Positions 47,901 through 60,757 of a stretch of DNA of 64,000 nt are shown one piece after another. Both the position numbers and the translations under genes were made by a program. Numbering within the stretch: the stretch's first letter is position 1; every line of letters begins with the position of its first letter. Below the pieces are notes generated by a model. That model did no database searches. It had not been told where the DNA came from and was given only the letters and a program-made list of their open reading frames with translations. Source of the DNA: Jackrogersella multiformis (lineage: Eukaryota; Ascomycota; Sordariomycetes; Xylariales; Hypoxylaceae); contig CADCXD010000007.1 of assembly GCA_902806575.1 (NCBI GenBank), positions 310,001 to 374,000 on the forward strand, read 5' to 3'.

Positions 47901-49518
47901 ATTGGGTGACCTTTTTAACATCCGGCAGGTTTTGATATTCACTAGTTGATGCTCTTATCCTAAGGCTAGCTGCTAATCGTCGGACTTTTCTAAAGTTGCC
48001 ATTAGCTGTAGATGTGTAATTATCTGGGTGAAGTCATAGCGGTGTCACCAACTTACTTATTTGGTCTCTGAATAGGAGGATGATTGGATAAGTACCTAGG
48101 TATACTCACATTCATGTTCTTGTAATTTCACATGTCAGCAAGTGACTACTAATAGCATGGCTTTCCTGTAACCTTGGTTCATATATGAAAGCAGGTACAT
48201 CCATAACCTAACGAGGCGTCCCTTCGAACTTCCGTCCCCCTATTTTCTAACCCTTCGGATATCAATATTTATGTACTGAGCATTTATTTACTTGAAATGA
48301 GCTGGTAGTTTAAGCTTAAGATGCTCACGTCCATGCGACGGCGGAGAAAATAGATGCAATAAGCATTGGCGAAGACTAGGTAATAAAGCTGCTATATCCT
48401 AGATAGGTGCCTACCTAAGGTATATGTGAATTTATACCCACGTACTGAGGTATGGAAACTCATGTGGCTTGAGTCCGGGCAATCGGTTAGGTACGTCCTA
48501 GTGAAGCTTCTACTCTATACTAGTGAAGCTTCTTGTGAACCTTCCACAATCTTTGAGAAGGCGCCACAGTTTGGGGCTAAGGCTGAATCATCCATGCAGC
48601 CATGTAGGAAGGAACGGCAAGTGTGGGTTAGGTGGGGCTACCGAGCGGGGATTCGCATTGAGTTCGCTGAGCTATTTTAGTTTATTTTTACCTATGGAAG
48701 TACTTCGCAGTACAAAGTTAAGTGTGACTGTACATAGATGCAAGCATGCATGCAGTCTCACTCGGAGGAGCCTTCCACCTGGCATTGCTTCGGATCAATA
48801 GAACGATTTTTTTTCTCTTTCGGTTTGAATTGTTGGCTAAGAACGTTCGTCTAACTAAATACCTACCTGTACCTACCTAGTCAGTTACTAGGTTGTAAAC
48901 TTCCACCTCGCCCTTTGCGTCGTCGTGTCCTCGTGTCCATAGCATCACCTATTACTTACCTACCTACTTACCTACCTACTTACCTAGGTGCTACACACTG
49001 CTACGCAAATCGTAAAACTTGCCATTCCGCCCTCTTGACGAATCTCTTTTCTTCTTATTAGATTACCTACCTAGCCTCTAGCCTAGGTAGTGTCAGATAC
49101 CTTCGTCGATATACAGAAAGTCAATAACCACCACTCCCAACATCATGTTCTAGTTTTGTCTATCGACCAACCCCTTCATCCTCTCGTCGTCTACAGTCTC
49201 GGTATTACTATCTACGTGTTATTCTCTCAATTGGCCCTGCTATCACCTGTTTCCAGAAGTATTCTTCGTCCAAGTCGAATCTTCAGTCCCTCAGGTGTTT
49301 TATTTATATAGATTAGTGAGATATACCCATATACCCATCTTAATATTTTATCACATCCTACCTACTTCCGACTATCACGTCGTGCAGTCCGCTCATTTAC
49401 ATTCTGTGACTAACGAGCTATGTTCAGCTTTAAGATCTATATATAAGTTTCGAATATTAATTTTCATCTACCGTTCTACCCCTTCGTCGAGTTCGTTCAC
49501 CGTCTTCCAACATCCGAA
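44902..49518. other. Long intergenic region between divergent PAK and multi-KH genes
   Basis: Over 4.6 kb without a supportable gene. It includes both promoters, a G-run at 44,930, CCTAGGTA-type palindromes (45,288-45,312, 45,628-45,642, 46,062-46,130, 46,328, 46,482, 48,095, 48,962-48,990, 49,066-49,090), a TACA/TACG repeat at 46,642-46,668 and repeated ATTCGTC units at 45,650-45,735. Open frames at 48426-48801 have no family resemblance. Confidence 0.6.
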
Positions 49519-52500
49519 ATGGCATCCGAAGTCAACAATGTCGAAGGCTCTGCTGCGGCAAGGCTCCTCCAAAAACATGTCGAAAATCCTCTCCATGTTA
49601 CTGTCGAGGACGTTCCTGATGAAGAATTGAAGTCGCCTTCGGTCTCTGACCCCCCTGAAAAGTCTTCATGGGGTCAGGCTCCATCCGCCAAAGCAGCCGG
49701 GAAGCAACCTGCGAAGGAATCGGGTCCTCTCGATACTCAGTCGCATGAGGCTTTCCCTGAACTTGGTGTCCCTAAGGCAACTGCTTCCAAGTCTAACATC
49801 TCCCCTATTTGGGGTGGTGCAAATGGCAAGGCGAACGGAACCTCATGGTCAACTAATGGCACTCCCAGAACTTCTACCCCGGCATCAGGTGTCTCCACGC
49901 CCACTGGCGTTCCTCCGCCTGTAACGATACCTGGTCGCAATGTCGAAACGCTCCTCCTGGAAGCACGTTACGTTATGCCTCGCAACCAGCTAAAACGTCC
50001 CCTGCAGGATATTCTCAAGGACATCAACCGCAAGTCACGCGCTGTAATCTCGTTGGTTCCGGCTGCTAGTGGCTTCCTCAGGTTTGACGCCACTGGGCCA
50101 CAGGACAAGGCGCAACAGGCTCTCCGGGAATTGATCTTGCAGATTGGGATCAAGGTAAGTAATCATGATATTTATTTGTTTGTTTTAGAGCTTGGTTAAC
50201 GCCCTTCTCCCTTTTATTAGACTTCTATTACAGTGCCGATTCCAATGTCTACCAGGGCCCACGTGATTGGCAAACAAGGATCCACCATCAAGTCGATTCA
50301 AGAGAAGTCTGGTGCTAGGATCCAGTTGCCAAAGGTTGATGACACCGCCGGTAACTTAGACGATGACGAGGATGCTACCATTGACGTAATTGTCGAAGGC
50401 AATGCACTTGCGATCGTCTTAGCTCGTGATGCTATCAATAAAATAGTCGGAGAAAGATCTTCAAATGTCAACACAAAACTGAAGTCCATCCCATCTGAGT
50501 TTTATCCATTCATAGCCGGCCCAAACAACAGCCTTACTGCAGCTTTGGAAGCCGAGCATGGAGTACAAGTTCGCGTGCCACCTCATCAACCGTGGGCCCA
50601 GTCAATCCCGCAGGTGCCGACAGCAGGGCAGAGACCGATATTTGTGCCTTCCACCAACGACAACTATATCCAACTCGCTGGTGATCGCTTAGCAGTTCAA
50701 GCTGCACGAGCTGCTATAGAACGCCAGGTGCAAGAACTTCAGAACCAATTGCTCCTAGATCAGGTGGAGATTCGTCAGGGAACTCACCAATTTATTATTG
50801 GCGATCGAGGCATTCCCATGGAGGATTTCTTTGCCGATACCAATTGTGTCGTGGTCCTGCCTAGCTCACCAGGCGTCGATACCGTAACAGTCATTGGTCG
50901 AGCCGATGATGTGAATGCTGGACTCGAAAAGGCGATGGATCTAGCCACCCAAGTACACTCTTCTGTTTTTGACGTTGCGAAGCATCATAGTCATACGTTA
51001 GGTGGCGCTCCGGCATATTCACGAGACATTTCTCGTTACCTTCATCAAAGGAAAGAGATCGACCGACTCGAGAAACTCTACCAGATCTATATCAACACGC
51101 CTTTCTCAGAGGGAATAGTTAGTCCATGGGAATTATACGCGAGGGAAGGCAAGAACGCACTTAAGGCTCAGAAAGAAATGAGCTCCATCATAAACGGTCA
51201 CCCACCATCACGTCTGGCGACAGTCCCGGTTGATCCTTTCTTCTATTCTTACATCAAGAGCGACATTAGGCCTAAGGTTCAAGAAGACTTTGGTGTCCAC
51301 CTCGTTGTGCCAGACGCGGCAGAGGGCGACCTCCCAGTCCTTCTGGTCTATGAAGGAACGGCTGCTCCTGTAGAATCCTATCAAGTCCCCCAAAAGGTTC
51401 CTACTGCCTCTGAACTTGAACAATTCCGTCGCGGGTTATCCGATGCCCGAAAACACATCCTTGAAGTCATTAATAAGCAGGAGCAAATCAAGACGGTGAC
51501 GCTGGAAGCACCAATCAAGTATGCGGCCCGCAATCATGTTTGCTTTGGAGTCTAAAAGCTTTGCTAACAAACACTTTAGATTCCAGGATAAGCTTCGGAA
51601 GTTTATTAAAAGGGAGCAGGATGCAACAACTCGTGCTGCTGGTGATATTCCTGTCAGGGTTAGTGTGAGAGGTACTACTGTTACTATGCGAGGGCCCACT
51701 TCTAGCGTAGAGTCGCTTTCGAAGAAAGCAGCCGATTTCATTGAGCAAGAGAAGGAAGACGAAAAGGAGCGTGGCTTCGTTCTGAAGTTTGATTTCCCAC
51801 AGAAATTTGCCAACCACCTTATTGGCAAAAGTGGCAGTCACATTAACGAACTGCGTGAAAAGTTTGACGTAGACATCCAGGTGCAGAACGGTGAGGTAGA
51901 GCTGAAAGGACCAAAGGCGAAGGCTGAACGGGCAAAATCCCATATCGCATCTCTTGCCCGTCAATGGGCGGACGAGACTTCGCACACATTGAAGATTGAA
52001 CCCAAGTACCACAGAGAGTTAATCGGTGCCCAAGGCAGCCAGATTCACCGATTACAGAATCGGTACAACGTTCACATCAATTTCCCCAAGACCGCAAGAT
52101 CGGGCAAGGACGACGAATCTGTTGCCGATGTTGCAAGCGAAACTGGAAAGCCTCGACGGCAGCAAGGTCCTGACGAGGTCACGATCAGAGGTCCAAAGAA
52201 GGGTGCAGACGAGGCCCGCGATGAGATCTTCTCTCTTTACCAGTATCTCAAGGATAATTCATTCATCGCTACTGTGGCTGTCCAGCAAAAGCAACTTCCG
52301 TCACTGATTGGTTCCGGCGGCGCTGGCATGGACGAGCTTCGCCAGGCCACTGGAGCAAAGATTGATATCCCTAATGATCGTAATGAAGTCGAAGACGCCA
52401 CAGTGGAGATCCAGATTAAGGGCACCAAGGCACAAGTTGCAGCAGCCAAGAAGATTATCGAAGAGAAGAGGGTTGTATTCGACGAGACAGTCACAAAGAC

Positions 52501-53565
52501 GGTGGAAATCGACAGAAAGTGGCATAAGAACTTGATTGGCCCCGGCGGTATGCCCCCCCTCCTAGAAAGCTGACTCGGTCAATCTTCTAACGCTCAACAG
52601 GTTCAACTCTCCGCGATATCGTGATTAAAGCTGGTGGCCCTGAAGATAGACGACTTCAGGCTCGGACTATTCAGTTCCCCAAGCAAGACACGGATGGGAA
52701 CGGTATCAAGATCGAGGGACGACAGGATGTTGTCGATAAGATCATCGCTAGCATCAAGGCTCTAGTATTGGAACGGGAGAGTCAAGTTTCGGAGACCATG
52801 GAAGTCCCCGTTGAGAAGCATCGGTCCTTGATTGGACGTGGTGGCGAGACCAAACGCCAGCTCGAGTCGCAATTAAACGTCTCCATTGATATTCCGAAAC
52901 AAGGGAGCGGCCTAACCGGCGTGAAGTTGGTCGGTAAGCCTACTGACGTCGAGAAGGCGAAGGACCATATATCATCACTGATCAAAGAACAACATGGCGA
53001 GACAATCCAGGTCCCGCGAAAGTACCATCATGCTATTTCGGAAAATGGCCAGTTCTTCCGTAAACTTAGAAACGACCACAAGGTCACGGTGGATCACGCT
53101 GGCCAAGCTGCGCCGCCGAAACCTAAACCCTCTTCTACACGGGCTAACAATGGCACCCTTCCTCTGATTACGGATGATGCAGAGTCCGCCACCGATGCTC
53201 ATTCCTGGACGACTATTGACACCGCATCTTCCGAGGATGGTAGCATCCCGTGGGTACTAAAGGGTAACCCGGAGAACGTGGAGAAAGCAAAGAAATCAAT
53301 CATGGCAGCTCTCGAACAAGCCCAGAAGAACAACACTATCGGCTACCTTATTCTACCCGACCCATCCACGTATCGCCATGTCATCGGCCAAGGTGGCTCA
53401 AAGGTCAACTCAATCCGTAAGCAAAGCGGATGTAAGATCAACGTCCCACGCGACCAAGCCAGGGATGAGGCTATCGAGATCTTGGGCTCCCAGGAGGGCT
53501 GTGAGAAGGCCAAGGAGCTCATCCTCCAAGCCGTACGCGACGGACAGGCTGGAAGGCGAGATTAG
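49519..53565 (+). CDS. SCP160: Multi-KH-domain RNA-binding protein, Scp160/vigilin family
   Basis: Four exons, 49519-50154, 50221-51518, 51580-52547 and 52601-53565; 1288 residues, close to the vigilin/Scp160 size. Eight KH units keep a recognisable GxxG loop: VIGKQG, IIGDRG, LIGKSG, LIGAQG, LIGSGG, LIGPGG (completed by splicing into exon 4), LIGRGG and VIGQGG. Further units with degenerate loops (AGPNNS, SENGQF) lie between them. The first 140 residues are Ser/Pro-rich and probably disordered. Scp160 family proteins bind polysomes and mRNAs at the cytosolic face of the endoplasmic reticulum and affect translation and ploidy stability in yeast. It converges on the Rsc9 gene. Confidence 0.92.
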
Positions 53566-54251
53566 AGGTCTACGCATGACAGCATGTTGTCGGCTACTTG
53601 GGGTTGATGTGCTGGAGGGGGAAAAAAAAAAAACTACTGGGGTCGTTGAAGGAGCTCGGTGGTATCAGTTGAATTATTTGTAGGACCGTAACCAAAATCG
53701 GAAAAGCAGGTATAAATAAAAATTGGTATGATTATTCACCTCCTTAGTATGGCAAACCAGTCATTAGTCTACTTGGCCCCTAGCGAGATTTGATTCATCT
53801 ACGAAGTACTACACGTGGTAACAGATTCAAGACCTGGGAGGCAACGCTAGTTTCCATTAATGGATCAGTATCATCTCAGTATCTCGGACGCAGGTTTGCG
53901 TCAATCCTAGCTACCTAGGTAGGCAGATTTACACGTGTAGAGCAAGGCCCCCCGAGCACATGATCGATTAATTGGTTGCTCGGTGGGCTGTCGAGACTAC
54001 CCTTGCTCTGCGTTTCTCGGAGTGCGAATAGAAAAGAAAGAAGAAAACACAAATCAGCAAGGGAATTTCGGCCATGCTATCCATGGACCCTCCTTCTTCC
54101 TGACTTCAGAACGCCTGTGGGTATTGTTCCTACATGTGTGAGAGGTCGGCCTCCATCCACGCCGATCCGAACCGCGACCCTAGAATCAAATCTCCCTTTC
54201 CTTATTTCCTTCTTTCCTTTTCTTTTCGTTTCGTTTCTTTTCGTCCTTCCT
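53566..54251. other. Convergent intergenic region
   Basis: 3' flanks of the multi-KH and Rsc9 genes. A poly-A run at 53,622-53,632, a CTACCTAGGTAGG palindrome at 53,911-53,923 and T/C-rich sequence at 54,195-54,250. No gene seen. Confidence 0.7.
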
Positions 54252-57181
54252 TTAGTCATCCTGCACAAGCTGCAGGAGCGAGGTGATGTGGTCGGCCTAG
54301 TCAGGGCGTTAGTAGAGTGACGACGAAACGTGATGGAATAAAAACTTACCAAAGCCTTGTTCTCCGTCATGACCTCAAAGAGTCGGGGCATGACGGGGCG
54401 GAACAGCCTCTCGTTCCAACCTCCACCCTCGCCGCCCATCTCATGCTTCTTGAGGAGCTGCTCCTCTGACTCTGTCTTGACTACGTTGCGTGCGATGTTA
54501 CGTAGCACTAGCACGGCACTTAGCGGGATGCCGGCAGCCTGTTCGATCTTAGGGTTGCGTTCGTCCCGGGTCACAATGGTCTGCTCCCAGGCAAGACTCA
54601 TAGTCCTCGCTGGGGTGACGTAGGACCTGCGCTGTCGTTTGGTCGAGTCTAGTCCTTCGTTGAGCAGGCGCTTTTGCACCGAAGGGAAGTGAGTCTTCAA
54701 GTGGCGAGTGAGTTCAGAGAGTTTCACCTGAGTAGCTTTCGCATACTTGGTGCAGTTCTCCCAGTCACAAGACCCGGTGATTTCTCTATCATCGACTTTG
54801 CCTCCTTCGCCAATGGCGATGCCAAGGTGGGCATTCATGATATGCCTCCACATACTCTCGCCGCCGAGACAGAACTGGTTGCACTTTTTGTAAAACGGGC
54901 CCTTGCTTACCATCCACTGGCAAGGGTTGTACTCTTCCTTAGTCTCTGGGTGTATCGGCAAGGTCCGCGATCGGATACCTTCTATAATGAAGAGATCTGT
55001 TTGGTCTGGACGCTGACGTCTGATAATCTGCGCTCGGGCGCTGATGAACACATGGCTAACATTTCTGATAAAATCTGCTGCCGTAAGCACATTTCTCGTG
55101 CTCCCGGCAAGAGCTCCGAAAGAGCTCTGGTAAGCTTGCCATATGGCAATCTGTGTGATGTGAGAGTCGGGATCTTCCTCGAATAGACTCTGGAGCCACC
55201 CATAGCATCTTTGAGGCTCATCGGTGTGTGTCAGTTTCTCTTGGAGGTCTCGAGGTAGGGGAACGACTTCCTCTATGGCTGGAGCTTTTCGCTCGGGTTC
55301 GAGGATCCTGTCCTCCTTCACTCGTTTGGAACCATGGCCTAACAGTCTAACAAGATGCGTTGTGACATGTTCCATGTTGACAGCCTTGAGTGAAGACTCA
55401 ACGTTTGCTACAACCGCTAAGTATTGGTACAGGAAGTCAAGACACGCGTCCACAAGCTCCTCGTCATTAAGGAGAATCCAGTTCATGATGTTCTGCAAGA
55501 TGGCGGCGGGGACATTTTGCATCTTGTTCGTCACCTCTAGATTCATCGATATTCGACTGATGGCGCGGAGAGATGTCAGGATTGTGCCTCGATCTGTCGA
55601 GTCTAGCTGAGATAGCAGTGTCCGATATAGCGGATCATCGGAGTCGAGAATGAGCCAAGGTGTGAGCTGCTCGGCAGTATCCAGAGCAAAATGCTTGATC
55701 TCGACAAGCATCTCCAGGTTCGGAAGGTGTAGAATGATGCATAGCAGGTCCTTCAGGGGGTACACATCCGCCATATAAATGGCGTTCTCTACCAACATAA
55801 CCATGTTACGAATGGTTAGAACGGCCTCGGTAATTCGTAGTAGACGGTCACTGAACTCTGCGGACTGCATATAATCAAGGACAGGCTTGGGTGCAAGTCT
55901 CGCGATTCGCTCGAGAATGTCACTCGTTCCGTTCAGTCCATCGAGAACAGAGATATCTGAGTTCTCTGGGTCGGTAAAATAGGAAACCTGCCACTCAATG
56001 TGGTAGAATAGGCTACTGATTTCGAGGGCCTTCTCGATAAGACCCTCGGCTAGGCCAAGGAACGATTCAAACTTATACTTGTCGCCACGTTCGAACGAGA
56101 TTTTGACAAGATGATTCAGTGCGAATGATTGCTCGGCAGGGATCCCTGAGCGGAGGGCTTGGAGACAACGCATATATATGTTGGGTCCTTCAAATCCCAT
56201 TCCCGGGATCGCCGGACGAAGGGGTAGTTGCAAGTTCAAGCCAGCAGCGTTCCGTGACTGACGTTGTCGCTTGGCGAATTCAGAATTGTTTCCCGGAGTG
56301 TTCACAGGACGGAGAGGGACGGATACAGGAGGGCGCGGATCAAGCTGATCCGGGAAGCGCGATCCCGTTTCCAGGTTTGTAGGAGTAAAAGTGCTCGAGG
56401 CACTACGGAGGGACGCCTGATGGGCCTGTATGATATGAAGAGGGTTGTTCGGATTGTGGTGTTGAACCAGATTGTGGTTAAGATGTTGGGTATGATGAGG
56501 GCTCGCATTGTGACCCGCATTAGGATTTGGCGTCGGTGTGGCATGATGGGAGGAAGGCTGCCTGGGCTGGCGGCTCGGTCCTGTCTCGGGCTGAAAGGGA
56601 ACTCGTTGGGGAGGAGCCTCACGAAGACGGCCAGAAGCTCTGCTTCCTGAGACAGGAGTACCCTCGCTCTGGCTCACATCTCGGGCAGGCGTCTCCGCGT
56701 TAGAGCGAGTGGTAGCCTGCTTGAAATTCTCGACGGTGCGCTCCAGAATCGCGCCGAGCTTACTGGCACAAGACTGCTGCTCTAGAATCTCTTTAGGCGG
56801 AGGCTCCTTACCATGCTGGTCTTGAATCCAGTAGGCAGCCAGGTATCGGTAGAAATCTTGCTTCAATTGAAAGGATAGCTGACCGAGACCCTTGCTGTCA
56901 AGATGGTGCATACCCAGCTCGGCGGCCAAGGCGGCCCAGGACTTCTGAACCTTATTCAGTTCGTCATAACCTCCTTTCTCGATAACAATCTTGTAGAGCT
57001 TAAGCAGGTCTACGTTGACATGACCATGCATGGTGGGTAGCCGGGGCTCAGGCTCGAACGAAGTACCGCGTTTCTCGTGGAAAGCTGTGAGCTTCTGGAT
57101 GAACTCTTCGTATTCCGGGGTTCGATCGATCTCGTGGACATAACGATCCTCCATGTTGGCGGGGGCGCGATTCGGGGCCAT
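54252..57181 (-). CDS. RSC9: RSC chromatin-remodelling complex subunit Rsc9 (ARID and zinc-finger protein)
   Basis: Two exons on the minus strand, 57181-54350 and 54296-54252, with a 53-bp intron (donor GTAAGT, acceptor CTAG). The last exon is only 15 codons, ending LLQLVQDD. 958 residues. An ARID DNA-binding domain is at about 15-125 (EFIQKLTAFHEKRG, VDLLKLYKIVIEKGGYDEL). A disordered Pro/His/Asn-rich linker follows at about 170-320, then a helical repeat region with many LL pairs. The C-terminal third has an RFX-like W..Y segment (CYGWLQSLF...QAYQSSF) and two C2H2-like fingers (CNQFC...H...H near 800; CDWENC...HLKTH near 840). Rsc9 is an essential nucleosome-remodelling subunit in yeast and acts in the nucleus. 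Confidence 0.9.
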
Positions 57182-58222
57182 GTTGATTCGATGCAGACCA
57201 CTGCTGTTGGAATTCGTACAATTTATTGTTTAGAAAACGTCTACAAGTGGAAATGGCTAGCAAGCAAGCCAAGGCATTGGCCAAAAGCTTCTGCTGCTTG
57301 CTTCGTCGATTACCTGATTGCTTACTGGCTTACTTGCTTGCTCACTTGCTCGCTCGATGGGAAATGGGGAATGGGAAATGGGAGGTGGCCGAGATGTTGA
57401 AAACAAACCCGAGATATATGGGTTCGTAATGGCGAGCCGCTTTGTGGAGAAGCACAATCGCGAAACTCAACTATACTATAAGTCTATTTTAAAATTTCAT
57501 AGAGGCAACAAATAGTGGGAAATTTTTGGCGACGTGCAGTTAGAGTACCTAGGTAGTTGACGTTGTTCGTCGCCAAGCTGAGAACAAGTAGAATGCGAAC
57601 TGCGAATCGCGAATGTGAAATTGATGGAGTTCGAGTTCGTGTCTGGTCGAACTAAGAAAAATGTGGAATGGCCCGTGCACCAGGAAGTACTTGGTAGTAG
57701 GTTTTTCCTTGGACCCACCCAGCCACCCTCCATACACTAGGTGCTTTCCTTATAGAGCTGCTTAGTTAGGTACCTAGGTACTGATTATAAAGAAACCTTG
57801 GAATCCATACATGCATACCAGGTAGGTAGTTGCATATCGGAGTAACCATATCACGAGATTTCTACATTATAATTATAAGCTTTTAACACTTCATCTTCCA
57901 ATTCATACAACTTTCACGTTCATTCACTACCTAGACCTCTCAAGTCATCATCTATCCTATACATGCCATTATAATACGAAATAGTTAGTGCACAAATCAA
58001 ATAGATCCTATCTACATCATAACCCATCCATCCATCGCTATTAACTATTTCAACTCCATGTCTAACGGTTATCCCCTCAAGCACAGTATGATTAGTACCT
58101 ATCGGTTCAGCCAAATCACCAACTTCATTGCCCCCAACTCACCCTACTAGGCTTAGTTACTTCGTACATTTGAATCTAACTCTCAAAATAAATACTCTGT
58201 ATTGAATACCGTTCGTTCTACA
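57182..58222. promoter_or_regulatory. Divergent promoter region between Rsc9 and an unknown gene
   Basis: About 1 kb between starts. Contains CTTGCTTGCT and GGGAAATGGGAA-type short repeats at 57,310-57,390 and CCTAGGTA-type palindromes at 57,546 and 57,768. No coding region supported. Confidence 0.55.
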
Positions 58223-59710
58223 ATGAAGAATAGTAACCTCCGCAGGCTCTCAACACCAACTCAGGCACCGACACGCCCACCTTCTAGCCTATATGGATTG
58301 CAACCTGGCGGATACTCTCAACACCTTGTATCCCTTCCTACAGCTCATGGCTATCTCCCGCAGCAAATATGGGCTCATGAGTATCGCCCAGTATTAGGAA
58401 GCTCTCGGGCTGTGCCCTTACGGATGCAACGTGCTGCTACGAATAGGACCAACACGCCGCCTATGCCTATCCCCTCACTGCAACTACCATCAGATCGCCC
58501 TTATTCAGCTCCTATTTACGCCAGTCGCCGCACAGCTATTGTGAATGATACCAGCTTTGACCGCCCACCAAGATCAGCCTCTTCATTAGAAGTAGATGAT
58601 ATCGAAAAATTAGTACCGCCGCCTCGTTCGGCCTTGTTCCTACAGCGTAGGGCAACTCAGGGGAGTGAAAATGAGTTTATAAACTCACGTAGCACTACCA
58701 CAGAGGACTCGGAACTCCCTATGAAAATACCAAAGAGTACACGCCCCGTTGCCAAGCGTGGTTCTAAGACGTCGCAGTCTAATAATAGCGTGAGGGAAAG
58801 CGGCCGCCTAGACCTTAGTTCATCTATGCTCTCATCTGAGAAAGTTGCAAGCGAGCCAGTAGGGATTCGGAAACGGGCAACTGAACATTCGGTTGTTGAG
58901 CCCTACCCATCGAAGAGGATCAAATTCACTGTGATTCGGAGTCAATCCCAGACTCCTACCGCCCCTGAAATCTCTAAGCAAACATACCCAGCAGTGAATA
59001 CTCATACACAAGATACCCAAGACGGTAATGACAGCTTTAGAAAGAATAGTACTCTCAAACAGCAAATCATCGAGAACCCTGAAGAAGTCGATGATGATGA
59101 GACACAAAGCTCCGATAGAGAGGATGGGGTTGCTGAAATCGAGCTGACGTCGAAAGGATTAGGACGGACCGGGCCGGCTGGTTCTGTTGAAATAGGTTCA
59201 TATGAAATTATCAACAAAACTGATCTGCTTAGAAAATCTCAAAGCACTAACCTAGACAAGACACGAGTAGACACCGATACCAAGAAGACTAATGTTCCTA
59301 GGAGCTTTAATGCAACACATCAAGATTTAGACACCGACAGTCAACATCTTCGATATACCAATGCTTCCGCCCAGTGTGACCTGCCATCCGAAGCCGCACC
59401 CGGCGCTGCTCAGATAAAACCAGAGAGTTCATTTCCAGAGCACCACCTTCCATCTACGCAGGTTGCGGAGGGCACATTTAACATCCGGAACGCAGCGGAA
59501 AGAAAACCCAACGACGAGACCCTGGCCTCGCATCTTTCTAGGATCGAGGAAGTGATAGGTGTCCAAAAAGAAAAGGGGCTTGACGAATTTGTCAAAGCAA
59601 GGCTTAGCACGGGAGATCCTGCCATGCTAGAGGCTCTCACGAATGAAATACTACTGGCTATAGTTGTGCCCGACGACGAACTGCTGGAGCAGGTGGTTCG
59701 GATCATGTAA
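58223..59710 (+). CDS. Hypothetical disordered protein with a conserved-looking C-terminal helix region
   Basis: Single exon of 495 residues from ATG 58223. I do not recognise a family. Residues 1-420 are rich in Ser, Thr, Pro, Arg and Asn and look disordered. A basic YPSKRIKF patch near 235 resembles a nuclear localisation signal, and an acidic stretch (EEVDDDETQSSDRED) lies near 290. The last 70 residues (LSRIEEVIGVQKEKGLDEFVKARLSTGD... to the end) are regular, amphipathic and more protein-like, perhaps a coiled-coil or interaction helix pair. Its uninterrupted length and a 5' AT-rich leader with CAATG context support a real gene. Convergent with the Ctr86-like gene. Confidence 0.65.
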   Translation: MKNSNLRRLSTPTQAPTRPPSSLYGLQPGGYSQHLVSLPTAHGYLPQQIWAHEYRPVLGSSRAVPLRMQRAATNRTNTPPMPIPSLQLPSDRPYSAPIYASRRTAIVNDTSFDRPPRSASSLEVDDIEKLVPPPRSALFLQRRATQGSENEFINSRSTTTEDSELPMKIPKSTRPVAKRGSKTSQSNNSVRESGRLDLSSSMLSSEKVASEPVGIRKRATEHSVVEPYPSKRIKFTVIRSQSQTPTAPEISKQTYPAVNTHTQDTQDGNDSFRKNSTLKQQIIENPEEVDDDETQSSDREDGVAEIELTSKGLGRTGPAGSVEIGSYEIINKTDLLRKSQSTNLDKTRVDTDTKKTNVPRSFNATHQDLDTDSQHLRYTNASAQCDLPSEAAPGAAQIKPESSFPEHHLPSTQVAEGTFNIRNAAERKPNDETLASHLSRIEEVIGVQKEKGLDEFVKARLSTGDPAMLEALTNEILLAIVVPDDELLEQVVRIM

Positions 59711-60757
59711 GTCTGGTAGGTATCTTGAGAATCAAGTGGCTGGCCTAGGACGAGTTGAGGCGTAAGAAGTATGTCTGTCGGTGTCGGCGAGTAATGTCTA
59801 CTGTTGCATTTAAATATCCTACTTGTGCTCCTTCCCATAACGTAACTACACGGATACCTATACCCTTGTGCGGAAGCAGGTGTGAAGAGAAAAGGAGGTG
59901 GTCATGTGCAAATTCATGAGATAAAAATACCGAGCTTAGTTACCTAGGTACCTAGGCAGGTACATATCCAACAACATCGAGAAAAAATACCTACATCATT
60001 GATACCGGTAGGTACCTAAGTATTCAGCCCCTGTATTACACCCTAGAAGTCTACTCGTAGTGTCGGGTACGCAAGCAACTTGCAATTTACCCTGACGACA
60101 TTGATTACCAAAGCAACCCTTTGATACCTAGGTAGGTAACTTAACTTACGGATAATGCCATGAGGCAGACCTCGCGACATGGGTACCTAATAACGACGTG
60201 GTTGCGCAAGGAGTTCTAAACCTCTCCTTAAGAGGTATGGATCGTGGTAACATACAAGAACATGCCTTTGTCTACTTTGTCTCAAGTGTATCCCTTCCCA
60301 CGGAGCACACCTTCAACGGGCCGAACCCTCTATCTGGTCTATCTATCCCCCGATAGATCAGAATCCTGATAGATGAATTCTTAGATACCTACCTCGAGGA
60401 TGGCATCGGATACTGCGACCCTTATTCAGGCACGGACAAGGCAACAACCCCCATACTAATCTCAGCACATTCATTCTCGCGGGCTAGAGGCGTCAGTTGG
60501 AATGTGTATATTCACAGGACCTAACAACCCATCATTCCCGTCCGATGCAACCTACCCTACCTACCCTAGGTAGGTACCTAGAGGACATGCAATGTTCCCA
60601 ACATTTACCGACAGAATACCCTACCAAGCCCCTACCTACGCGTACCGTGATCACATATACCGAGCCATCATCATCATCATCTCATCTCATTCCCTAAAGC
60701 TCCGCATACCTAGCCATCTCCAGGACTATCCTATCACACACCACCCACCCCACCCCG
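59711..60757. other. Convergent intergenic region
   Basis: Contains several CCTAGGTA-type palindromes (59,940-59,960, 60,008, 60,126-60,138, 60,548-60,580) and an ATC repeat at 60,666-60,682. No gene seen. Confidence 0.65.

Noticed and set aside
48426..48801. Overlapping frames of 84 and 92 codons
   Set aside because: No family similarity, no intron context, composition like surrounding intergenic DNA.
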